Notes under the pieces: model-generated
The model's input: the letters and a program-made list of their open reading frames with translations, nothing else
Databases searched by the model: none
Told to the model about the DNA's origin: nothing
Translations under genes and position numbers: made by a program
Part shown: positions 1 through 8,700 of the stretch, piece after piece
Layout of the letters: each line of letters starts with the position of its first letter
Numbering within the stretch: position 1 is the first letter of the stretch
Assembly: GCA_027600665.1 (NCBI GenBank)
Contig: JADGJL010000599.1
Coordinates: 1-17,439 of the forward strand
DNA: 17,439 nucleotides
Source: Irineochytrium annulatum
Lineage: Eukaryota; Chytridiomycota; Chytridiomycetes; Chytridiales; Chytridiaceae
Direction: 5' to 3'

Positions 1-383
1 GTACCGCGTCGAGGGGTTTTGGGGCTCCTGTTTTTGTTTTTGTCGCCAGGAGTCAGCGACACGTTGGGAAGCAAGTAGAGGTTATGAAGAAGGATCGCGA
101 AAGTCCGGGTGACCAGAGAGGTGGTGCAGTTGACCACGACAACGATAGAGGTTGAAAAGAAGCACTCACGTTCGCGAAGGCTTCGTTCATGAAGCCCCAA
201 AAGGGCTGCCAGTTCTTGGCCGTGCTCTGCTCGTTCTGGACCGTCTGCCGCCTACACGCAGAAGTGATTGCGACGTCAGAAAAGAGAACCCAGGCCTTTG
301 AACAAAGATGGTTAAACTCACCAGATGGCGTCGTCGTGGACGACATTGCGGATCCGCGGCTCCTTCTTCGCTGCGGCGGCCAT
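1..383 (-). CDS. CIMIP1: CIMIP1/C20orf85-like ciliary microtubule inner protein, 5' part (partial)
   Basis: The start is the ATG at 383, reading down. Exon 1 is 383-322, the intron 321-252 (GTGAGT...TAG, 70 nt), exon 2 251-170, then a second intron (donor GTGAGT at 169, probable acceptor CAG at 30-28) and the first nine codons of exon 3 to the window edge. The 57 visible residues include a basic start (MAAAAKKEPRIRN), then DDAIWRQTVQNE and KNWQPFWGFMNEAF. The spaced pattern D-x-IW-(K/R)-x3-x-x-E ... W-x3-WGF matches what I recall of the N-terminus of human C20orf85/CIMIP1 (the LLC1 family), a small protein on the inside of axonemal doublet microtubules. It would act in the zoospore flagellum. 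The gene continues outside the window, so its length is unknown. The assignment rests on one short motif; splicing and phase are clean. Confidence 0.62.
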
Positions 384-808
384 TGTGGGGAAGGTCTAAG
401 TTCACGACCAAAAAGTAGCCGGGTCGTGGGCGGGAAGGTACTCTCGCTGTGTTTCCAGTCAGGGCCGTTCAACCCGCCGTTCTCAGCCCTGTCCTCGATC
501 TCGCAGGTCTTCGCAGTCGCGGAGGTCGCTGGGCGGCGACGGTTACTGAGTGAAGCTTGGAATTCGGGCCATTGTCTTCTCCCAAGCAGGGCGAGGACGA
601 GCGAGGACATGCAACACATCGAAGCCGATTGATTCCGCCACCACGCCGCACTGCCCGGAGTTCGACGCTCCGCGGTGCACCGCAGACACCGCAGCCCGGA
701 CTCAAGCATCGTGCTCGGAGACGCCGTCGCGGGCATCCCGATCTCCGACGTGACAGCGGGACGGACCACGACCGCCGCCGCCAGCATTCACGTACTCCTT
801 CGGACGCC
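384..808. promoter_or_regulatory. Divergent intergenic spacer (shared promoter region)
   Basis: This 425-bp stretch separates the ATG of the minus-strand axonemal gene (383) from the first ATG of the plus-strand LRR gene (809), so it must hold both 5' UTRs and both promoters unless either has an upstream exon. I see no TATA box or convincing binding site. The plus frame used by the LRR gene stays open upstream of 809 without an ATG, and the peptide it would encode is rich in Arg and Pro, so I read it as non-coding. Confidence 0.45.
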
Positions 809-2570
809 ATGACGTCGGCACCGCCGCCGTATCCGCCCTATCGGCGAGACGACGAGGACGACCCGGGCGAGTCGTCGGAGGCGACGGACTGGGACTCCGT
901 GGACTGGGACTCCACAACCGACTTTCGGTTCACGGACACAGAAACCGATACCGAGGTCGTCGAATCCACCACAGCAACCCTTTTCCCCGACAACCCAACC
1001 TGGTCCCCTCCGCCGCCAGCCTACGACATCTACACGGACTGCCTCGCGCTCCGAGACCTTTACCAATCTGCCGGTGGTGCCAATTGGACCTCGAATGCCG
1101 GCTGGCCGACATTGTTGGGCGCGAATCTGACGATGATGGTCGACGACGGTGATGGCGATGGCGTGAACGGGTCGCCGTGCTGCTTTGATCCGGGGGCGCT
1201 ATACGGCGTACAGTGTGATGAGAATAGTGGCCGTATTACTGGAATGTTGGTAGTTCCTTTATTTGATGGAGGCAGTTGCTTAAGTTTAACACAGCAACAT
1301 CGCCTCCAACAACCTCAACGGCACGCTCCCTACGTCCCTCCAGACACTCACCCAGCTCGTCAGCTTCAAAATATCGGGCAATAAGCTCCTTTCCGGCCCC
1401 TTACCTCCGAACCTCCTTTCCATCAAAACCCTCACATCCGTCTCCGTGCATGACAACAGCTTGAGTGGAAGCCTGCCGTCGGGCTTACAATCCCTCAGCC
1501 GGAATTTCAGCATGCTCAACTTCGAGTCCAACAAGTTCACCGGCCCGCTCCCCGCGCCCAACGTGATCCCGAGCGGCACGTGCGACTTCCGACACAACCA
1601 CTTCACGTGCATCGACCCTTCCTTCCCTCGCAGCGCATGCGACTTTGACGCGGTGCTCGTGACGTGCGGGAGCAACGGGACGTCCCCGATTCCACCCGGT
1701 AAGGTGTCGGCCGGCCCACTGGGTGCCACCAACGCGCCCACTCTGGCCGTAGGGGACGGTCAGGGCGCCGGTGCGAAAACGGGACAGCTGTCGACGGGCC
1801 TGCTGGTGCTGGTGTTGAGCGTCACGGCGCTCCTGACGCTCATGGCGGCCACGTTCGGGATCGTGGCATGCCTGGCGGCGAGGAGGCGGAGCATGCAGGC
1901 CAAGGCTATTAAGGAGGCGAAGCAAAATTTGTCCGAGCGCTTTGGGGGCGGGGAAGAGGAAGGGGGCGCATATTGGGTCGCGAGCACGATGCCGCAGAAG
2001 GGCGTTGAGGACGAGGAGGTAGGCGTCCCGAGGGCCGTGTCGGAGATGCCGAGCCCTATCGTTTGTGCTGTGAGGTGGTGGGAGCAGGAGCTGCAGGTTG
2101 ATAAGGTATTGAGGGATCAGGCGATGAGGAAGGAGCCGCAGTGTGGGTTGTACGACGAAGGGGATGGCGTGGAGCGCACGGGAGAGGATGAGGATGAGAT
2201 TGTTGTCGTTGATGATGATGAGGGCAGGATGCCAAAGTTTAGGCGGAGCTCGGGCGGGAGCAACACGGTGGTGGACGGGCGAACGTCGCGGCCGGCGTCG
2301 ACGCTGCACGAGGTGGGAGCGACGGAGTCGGCGCCTCCGCAGCAACCGGCTGCGGAGGGGCTAACTTGGGTTCGTTCCGTGACGGCGCCCGATATGAGGC
2401 AGTATGGTATCGCTGTGCGGAAATCGTCGGACGCGGCTTGCAGCGTGGTAGTGGGGCCTGCTACGGGAAGGAGTCTTAGCGCTGGCGCTACGATCAACTG
2501 GGACGCGGCCGTGGCGGATATCGAGGCGATGCTGGCGGAGCAATTGGAGGTTGAACGCGGGATGACGTGA
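809..2570 (+). CDS. Leucine-rich-repeat single-pass membrane protein
   Basis: Two exons, 809-1245 and 1295-2570, give 570 residues. Residues 1-75 are Pro/Asp/Glu/Thr-rich (e.g. DWDSVDWDSTTDF). From about 77 comes an LRR N-terminal cap (DCLALRDLYQSAGGANWTSNAGW, with CC and GVQCDENSGRITG). About four plant-type repeats follow from 146 (NNLNGTLPTSL, GNKLLSGPLPPNL, DNSLSGSLPSGL, NKFTGPLPAP), then a Cys-containing C-cap (CDFRHNHFTC, SACDF, VTCG). Residues 315-341 form one membrane helix followed by ARRRS, and 342-570 are an acidic, Ser/Gly-rich cytoplasmic tail without a kinase domain. The layout suggests a surface receptor or adhesion protein. Oddities: no signal peptide follows the chosen ATG, so a 5' exon may be missing, and the intron uses a weak donor (GTTGGT) chosen because it alone keeps the LRR frame. 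Function beyond the LRR fold is unknown. Confidence 0.78.
1246..1294 (+). other. Short intron inside the LRR gene
   Basis: The upstream exon ends in frame 2 (GRITG) and the LRR consensus resumes in frame 3 (NNLNGTLP), so an intron or frameshift must lie between. The acceptor ACACAG at 1289-1294 is good and is preceded by TTTAAC as a possible branch site. The stronger-looking donor GTAGTT at 1250 gives the wrong phase; only GT at 1246 restores a seamless LRR (GRITGINIASNNL). The resulting 49-nt intron is short but within the range of this locus. Confidence 0.6.
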
Positions 2571-3673
2571 GTTTTCGAAGCAAACTGAACTAGTTAGCTG
2601 AGTTCGTCTTTCGTAGGGTTACGCAGGGAAGCGCCGATGGACCAAGAGGGGATTAATTTCACCTCCTATTTTTATTTCTTCTTTATAAAGCTAGCGGACC
2701 CTTTCACTTGGTTGCGGATTTAACCTACACGCCTTTCCCCTTTATGTACTTAGTTCATGTACTTCCACCCGGCCACTGTATTGCTGCTCAGTTTATCTAA
2801 CAGGCGACAGTTCGTTGTTCTGTCTTGCCAACACTTTTCCAATCCCTATCATTAAACATTACTGTAAGCCCTCTCACACAAGTGAACGCGCATTGCCTGT
2901 CTCGTTGGGGTTCTTGCTTAATTCTCTTTCCACTTGCCGGCATGGCCTCGTTATCATTGTACTTATTTGGGACTTCAACACTCAATGCACGATGGATAAT
3001 AATTGGCAACGGACACATCTGTACGAATAAAGTGGAATGGCTGAAGGCTCTGCATGCCCTAACTATGTTGCTTCATCGTCGCGCGCTCTACGGCGTGCGG
3101 TCCTTCCTTCGGCACGTTCGCATCACCGTCGGCTCTGGCTCTCCGGGTCTTTGTTACCCTTTCAGACGTATGATGAACAACAACCAAGAAATCGTCGAAT
3201 TAAGTGTGGCCTCGACACGCTGATTAGCGCTGAACACCGCGCCGATCAGTTTGTTTGTTGACTACGTCTTGTTGCCAATCCAAGATCGAGATCGACTTCA
3301 TACTCCACAACTGCTGCTTTGGCGGCGGCCTTCCTGGCGGGACGCCGATGGCTTGCAATGTCAGAGCCCAGCTCGCTCCACCCCCAGCGCCGGTTGGTTG
3401 GTGCTAGCCGGGCCATATCCGTCCAACCAGCTGCGGCCTTTTGAGGTACAACCTGCTGACTGACTCGGCCGGGCTCGGTTGAAGAGGCTCCGATTTGGGA
3501 CTCGAACGGTCAGTGGAATTTTTCTCTTATCCTGGAATCCTAGAAATCCGTCCGTACCCCGTGTGTTTGTTTGAGGCTCCGACCGCAGAAGTATCTGAAA
3601 TATAGCGACCACATCGCCTTCGCGGTCGCCTTGTCCCTGGCCCTTTCGACCCCCGCATAACCGACCTACCCGA
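2571..3673. other. Long intergenic region, no convincing gene
   Basis: About 1.1 kb between the LRR gene stop and the Cache gene start. The first part is T-rich like the other 3' UTRs of the window; an AATAAA lies at 3025-3030. Short open frames here have mixed composition, no recognisable motif and no consistent codon bias. From about 3290 the GC content rises, including a GGTTGG/CCAACC pair near 3393-3426 that could form a weak hairpin. It presumably holds the 3' UTR of the upstream gene and the promoter of the downstream one. A non-coding RNA cannot be excluded. Confidence 0.5.
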
Positions 3674-5458
3674 ATGTCGGCATCGCGTCAAGCTAGCATG
3701 AAGGAGAACGAGGCCTTCCCCACGGAAAACGAAGTGTCCGTCGCCGAACTGGCCGCGGACCGCGTGCGCAGGAACCGATTTCCGGCTCTCCCAATATGGG
3801 TGAGCTAGCTGTTCTGCTGTGTTTCTACAACGGTTTAAGCTGATCTCAAATGTCTCCCAGGTTCTAATCCTCCTTTTGATGACGGCCTCCATCGCCGGCA
3901 TCGTCGTCCCGATGGCCCTCATCTTCGCGTGGAACTCCAACGCCTCCCTTAACGACGTCACGACCATCGCTATCCAACTCGCGGCGACCGAGGCCTCTCA
4001 GGGTGTGCGCGGCGCTATCGCGTCAACCACCCAGATTCTCGACGCGCTGATGGCGTCGCCTTATTTCAGCAAGGACTTTATGACGCACGTGGCTGATATC
4101 AAGTCAAGTGCGGGTGTGATCCCAGCCATGATGACGGGTGTCAGGACGTTCGACTACATTTCGGCATTGGTATGCTCAACGCCAGGCAGCACGGCTGTAG
4201 GACCGTACGGCCCATATACGAACCGAACAAACGTGCAGGCTGTGTATGCCAGCATGGCGCCAGGTGGGCCTAAACAGCCAATGGTCATTCTTCAAGGTGA
4301 GAATAGGAACAAAGTCTTGAGTTGCCCCATTGCTTGCTAAAATAACTCCAAGATCAAACCACCGGTGCGTCGGTAACCGTGAACCTTCTTTCGCCCGACT
4401 ACGGCGCCGTTCTTACGAGCATCAACATTGGGCCGGCCCGTCTATCTAACGGCGGAGATGTGCTGCTGGCAAACCAACTGTCCTCCACACCGGCGGTCGA
4501 GCCGTTTTTCGACATCACGTATTTAAACGCGACAGGCACTGCCTTCTGGCGTAAGTACTTTCTTAAGACATTGTTTCTAAGCTTATGTCGATGCGCAATT
4601 TAAAAGTTTGTTTGCAGAAATATCGTACTACAGGAACCACTGGGTTGACAAAACGAAAGCCGGGACGACCGTGCCGGACTTTGGGTGCAGCATTGGCTTT
4701 CAGATCGATGCCAGTTTAACTGTCTACCTGAACTCCATGCGGGTCACCAATAACACAATCCTCATGTTGATGGACACCTCAGGCCTTCTGCTGTGTGAGT
4801 CCGAAGCTTAAATTAGCGATTGCGACTCTTTGACTAACTTCCAATAGCCACCAACCGACCGGATTCTATCGCCTCATCCACGAATGCCACCGTCCGCGTC
4901 ACGCCCGATGCCAGTCCCGTAACGGCCATCTCCCTCGTCGGCCGCGCCCTCCTCTCCACCTACGGCTCGTACTCGTCGCTCCCGACCTCCAACGCTTCCA
5001 CCGTCCTCCAGCAGCGCTTCGCCGACGGCACTGAGTGGTTCCTCTCCACAACATCCCTGACCGTCTCCGGCGACCAGCTGACCTTCGTCGTCGCCATCCC
5101 GCGATCGGACCTCTTCGCGCAGATGGACGCGGGCGAGCGGCGTGGCGTCATCGTCGCGTCGGCCGTCGCTTGCCTCGGATTGATCATCACGGGCCTGATG
5201 ACCTTCTTCGCGCTCAGGCCGTTGCAGCGGATGGCGACGAGTATGAGGAAGCTGACCAAGTTCGATTTCTCGTTTCTGGAGAATGGCGTCCTGAACAAGA
5301 GGTCGCCGTTGAAGGAGATCAGGGAGGTTGAGACCGTGTTCGATATGATGGTGAAGGCGTTTGCGGGAGCCATTAGAAGGAACAAGACGCTTATGGGAGG
5401 GCAAACCGGGCAGGGAGGCAGCAGCAAGTCCGGCGCCGCCAGTTCCGTCGTTTGGTAG
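3674..5458 (+). CDS. Cache-like sensor membrane protein with HAMP-like linker
   Basis: Five exons (3674-3799, 3861-4296, 4353-4550, 4618-4794, 4848-5458) sum to 1,548 nt, 515 residues. Introns are 61, 56, 67 and 53 nt with good donors (GTGAGC, GTGAGA, GTAAGT, GTGAGT) and, in the last, a TGACTAAC branch site. Residues 1-42 are cytoplasmic, 43-66 form TM1 (VLILLLMTASIAGIVV...), and 67-411 are an extracellular domain with several N-x-S/T sites, of the size of a double Cache domain. Residues 412-435 are TM2 (GVIVASAVACLGLII...). A HAMP-like linker follows at 436-490 (RPLQRMATSMRKLTKFDFSF, then KEIREVETVFDMMVKAF). The TM-Cache-TM-HAMP order is that of receptors that bind small extracellular ligands. 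The protein stops 25 residues after the linker with no kinase, cyclase or PAS domain. The Cache call rests on topology and the HAMP-like stretch, not on conserved ligand residues. Confidence 0.8.
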
Positions 5459-5785
5459 CCGGCGGCATCCCGTAGAAGGGAGCACCCACACATTCTTCTC
5501 GGTTCATATCGTTTCTCTGTATTTAAATATCGCGGTAATAGTGGCGTACTTTATTTGTTAAAAAGGAATATAAACTAGGTATTGCTCATTCGAGACTCTC
5601 GCGGCTACCTTTTTCGCTCTAAAATGCTTTGGGTAGCAGATACGGTCCTACAGCGGGCTGGGCAGCATATATGGTCGTGTGTTTCGCTGTTATCCTTTTT
5701 GCATGTAGTGGACTCCTTCGTTCCAGCAGCCACCGACTTGGGGGGTCTTAATTGTTTTGACGGCGTCCACCGTTTTCTCACCAAG
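5459..5785. promoter_or_regulatory. Spacer with TATA-like box upstream of the giant gene
   Basis: This 327-bp spacer starts as a 3' UTR and ends as the 5' leader of the large gene. A TATAAA hexamer sits at 5569-5574 within GGAATATAAACTAGG. It lies 50 bp before an in-frame ATG at 5624 and about 210 bp before the preferred start at 5786. Transcription starting about 30 bp after the box would include both ATGs. Confidence 0.35.
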
Positions 5786-8700
5786 ATGGCCGACTCCCAC
5801 CTCGACGGCGCCGTCGGCCCTCCAGGACAACCTCCTGGAGCGGAAGACGTCGAGATATCGGCTGCTGGCCCCGCGATCACCGGACTATCGCTGCAGGGCC
5901 AGCATCAGCTCGAAAACGGCGCAGGCCACCAGCAACAAGCTAATGCCGTCATACCACCATCAACGACCACCGCGGCGAACAACGACGCCGCGGTCCCGCC
6001 GTCCGTGAGCGGGCCGTCCACGAGCCCGCCATCTTTGATTCCTTTGCCACGGAAGACGGAGGAGCCGATAGATGAAAGCCCGCCGGCTGCACCGGCAAAG
6101 GATGCCCGACCAGAAGTCCCTTCGAAGGCCGAGGACGACGGGACGCCGGCGTCTCTGACCGCGCCTGCCGCTCCGCACCCGCCGTCTTCCATCCCCGTGC
6201 TGACCGACCCCGCGGCGATGAAGGGCGTCAACGAGGAGAAGGCGAAGCCCGAGAAACCTCACCGCGGCTCCTCGCTGCCTATTGACGTGACGGCAGGCAC
6301 CGCGTCGCAATCGGATCAAGCCGGGGGAGCTGGAGCGGACGGAGCGATGTCGCCATCGAAGATGCTGCGTGGTATCGCGATGGGTAGGTCGAGGTCGACG
6401 GAGGGCTCACGTGACCGCGGGCGCAAATGGAAGAGGAAGGAAGCCTTGATGGGACAAGCTGGGCTCCGCGCTTTGAGGGACAGCCGATCATCCTCTATGG
6501 ATGACGACACCCCTGATGTGAGCTTCATTTTGAAGCTACCGTGTGTGCGTGTGACTAACGCCCTGCTCCGCTAGAATGCCGCCCCACCGCCGACTTCGGC
6601 CGCCGGCAAACTCCCGTCGCTGATCCCCGTGAGGAACTTGAATACGGAGTCTCCGTTCTCGCCCATGACCCCGCTGCCGTCGTCGGTCCCCTCGTCGGCC
6701 CGAACGCTCTTTGGGTTTGGGAGACCCCACGCGGTAGTCGGCGATAACGGCTCTTCGGATAGACTTTCGGCGGATGATTCGCCGATGACGCCGTCCGCGC
6801 CCTCTTTCATCCAGAAAGGAATCGACCTCTTTCGGTCTAAATCCAACAGCAGCCAGCTCAGCCGTAAATCCGTGGAGAAGGAGGGGACTGACGCGGTGAC
6901 GTTGAAGCGGCCGAGCCAGCCGACTGATGAGGTCAAGCCTCCGATTCCCGCCAAAGCCCAAGCTCCGGAGACGGTGATGGTGGTAAGCTGTATACTATTA
7001 ACTTATTCATTAACATGCTCTGTAGCTGGAGCAAGCGTCAACGCCCAAAACGCCGAACCCAAAGGTTGAAATCATCGAGACGCCCCAGCCGCAACCCGTC
7101 GCGACTAAGATGCCGGCATCCCCTTCGACAAGCAAATCACTACCGTCTTCGATCCCCATACCGCGGCCCACGACCCCACGGGCGGACGCCGACATGATTA
7201 TACCATCCCCACCATCCACACCTGCACCATCCGCCGACGCTAACTTTATCGCGGAGACCGATAGCCACGCCGCTAGCGTTGGCGAGAAGGTCAGGGACGG
7301 CTTGAAAAACCTGATGCAGTTAGGGAAGAGGGAGAGGCACGACGACGCACCTCCTGGCGAGCGTGCGGCGGAGGATGCGGCGGCACATGTCGTGGATACG
7401 TCCGCGCCGTCCTTGATGCAGAGGGGGGTTGGGCTATTCCGGTCAAAGTCGAACGGAAGCAGTCGAAGCCGGAAGTCGGCGGAGAAGGAGGACTCGGCGG
7501 CGGCCGTGCAGAGCAAGGAGGAGAGCCGGCCGATGGATGAAGTCAAGCCAACGATGCCTGCAAAGGCCGTAGCGTCGGAAGCGCCGGTGGTGGTAGGCTT
7601 CTATGTTCAGGGTAGTTTTTTTTTTTTTTATTTGCTAATAATTTTTTTCCAGCCGCAGGAACCAACAACCGGGAATCAAAAGCTTGATATCGCGAACTCC
7701 GAGAACGTGGAGAAGCCTGTGGTACCCCAGGCGTCGATGACAGTTACGCCGGCTTCTCCCATAGACAAGCCCCTGCCGTCGCTTATCCCCATCCCGCGCC
7801 CGTCGAGCCCGGCGCCCGTCAGTAACCCTTCAGCCAATGCTGCATCGGTCGATGCGAAGGGAATCCCGGAGGCAGCCGCAGCTGCTGTCGGTGATAAGAA
7901 AATACATGGCTTGAAGAACCTGCTGCATTTCGGGCAGAAGAAAGATCGCCCCCATGAAGGCGAGGTTGTGGTCGCGGCCATCGCGCCGCCTGCCAAGGAC
8001 GCTTCGGCGGCGCCGACGGTATCGCCGAAGGGGACGGGCATATTTAGGTCGAAGTCGAAGGAGGGCGAGCTGGGACGGAAGTCGGAGGACAGAAAGCATG
8101 TGGCGTGGGCGGCGGAGGTGGAGAAAGGGGGTCAACCTGGCGACGAGGTTAAGCCCGATGTGCCTGGTAAGCCGCCGGTGGCTGCGGCGGAGGTAGAGGT
8201 GAGCTCCTGATTTAAATAAGCAAGTTGTTGTATTTGTCTAACCAAGGAACTTTCAGGCGACAGTACCGGCGATTACAGAAGCCACCGCGCTCGCTGAGGC
8301 GGTTAAAACCGAGGAGGGTGTTGCTCCGCTTTCGCCCATAACAACAAAGGCTCTTCCTTCCATGATCCCAGTCCCGACCGCACCGAAGCACGAGGACCTT
8401 CCTCTGCCCGAAGTACCGATAGTAGCGTCCGATCCACCGTCCGACGCCATAGCGATTCAGGAAATTGACGTTACGACAGCGGGCCGCCATAATAACATAG
8501 GCGATAAGATCAAGGATGGCTTCAAGCACATGAAGGGCATCAAAATTCCCGCGATGTCGTTTGGGAAGAAGGAGAGGGACGGCGCGCTCGTGCCGGAGGC
8601 CGTTGTTGTTGAGAAGGACAGCTCACTCCCAAGGCCGAAGCGGTTTGGGTTCGGCCACAAAAAGGCTCACGATGCGGAGCATGTAGGGAGCGCTACGCCT

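Noticed and set aside
324..398. Plus-strand MASSWTTLRIRG...FFAAAAIVG as a missing signal-peptide exon of the LRR gene
   Set aside because: It is antisense to exon 1 of the divergent gene and stops at once; no good donor joins it in phase to the LRR exon.
189..632. Plus-strand ORF starting MKPQKGCQFLAVLCSFW, signal-peptide-like
   Set aside because: It lies antisense to two well-spliced exons of the axonemal gene; the hydrophobic start is the mirror of its Trp/Gln-rich exon and no domain follows.
2825..3261. Overlapping short plus-strand ORFs in the long spacer
   Set aside because: No motif, no codon bias, mixed composition; they overlap each other and look like chance frames.
3494..3520. Possible minus-strand tRNA T-arm (TTCGAGTCCC)
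   Set aside because: The flanking bases do not form the 5-bp T stem and no acceptor or anticodon arm can be drawn around it.
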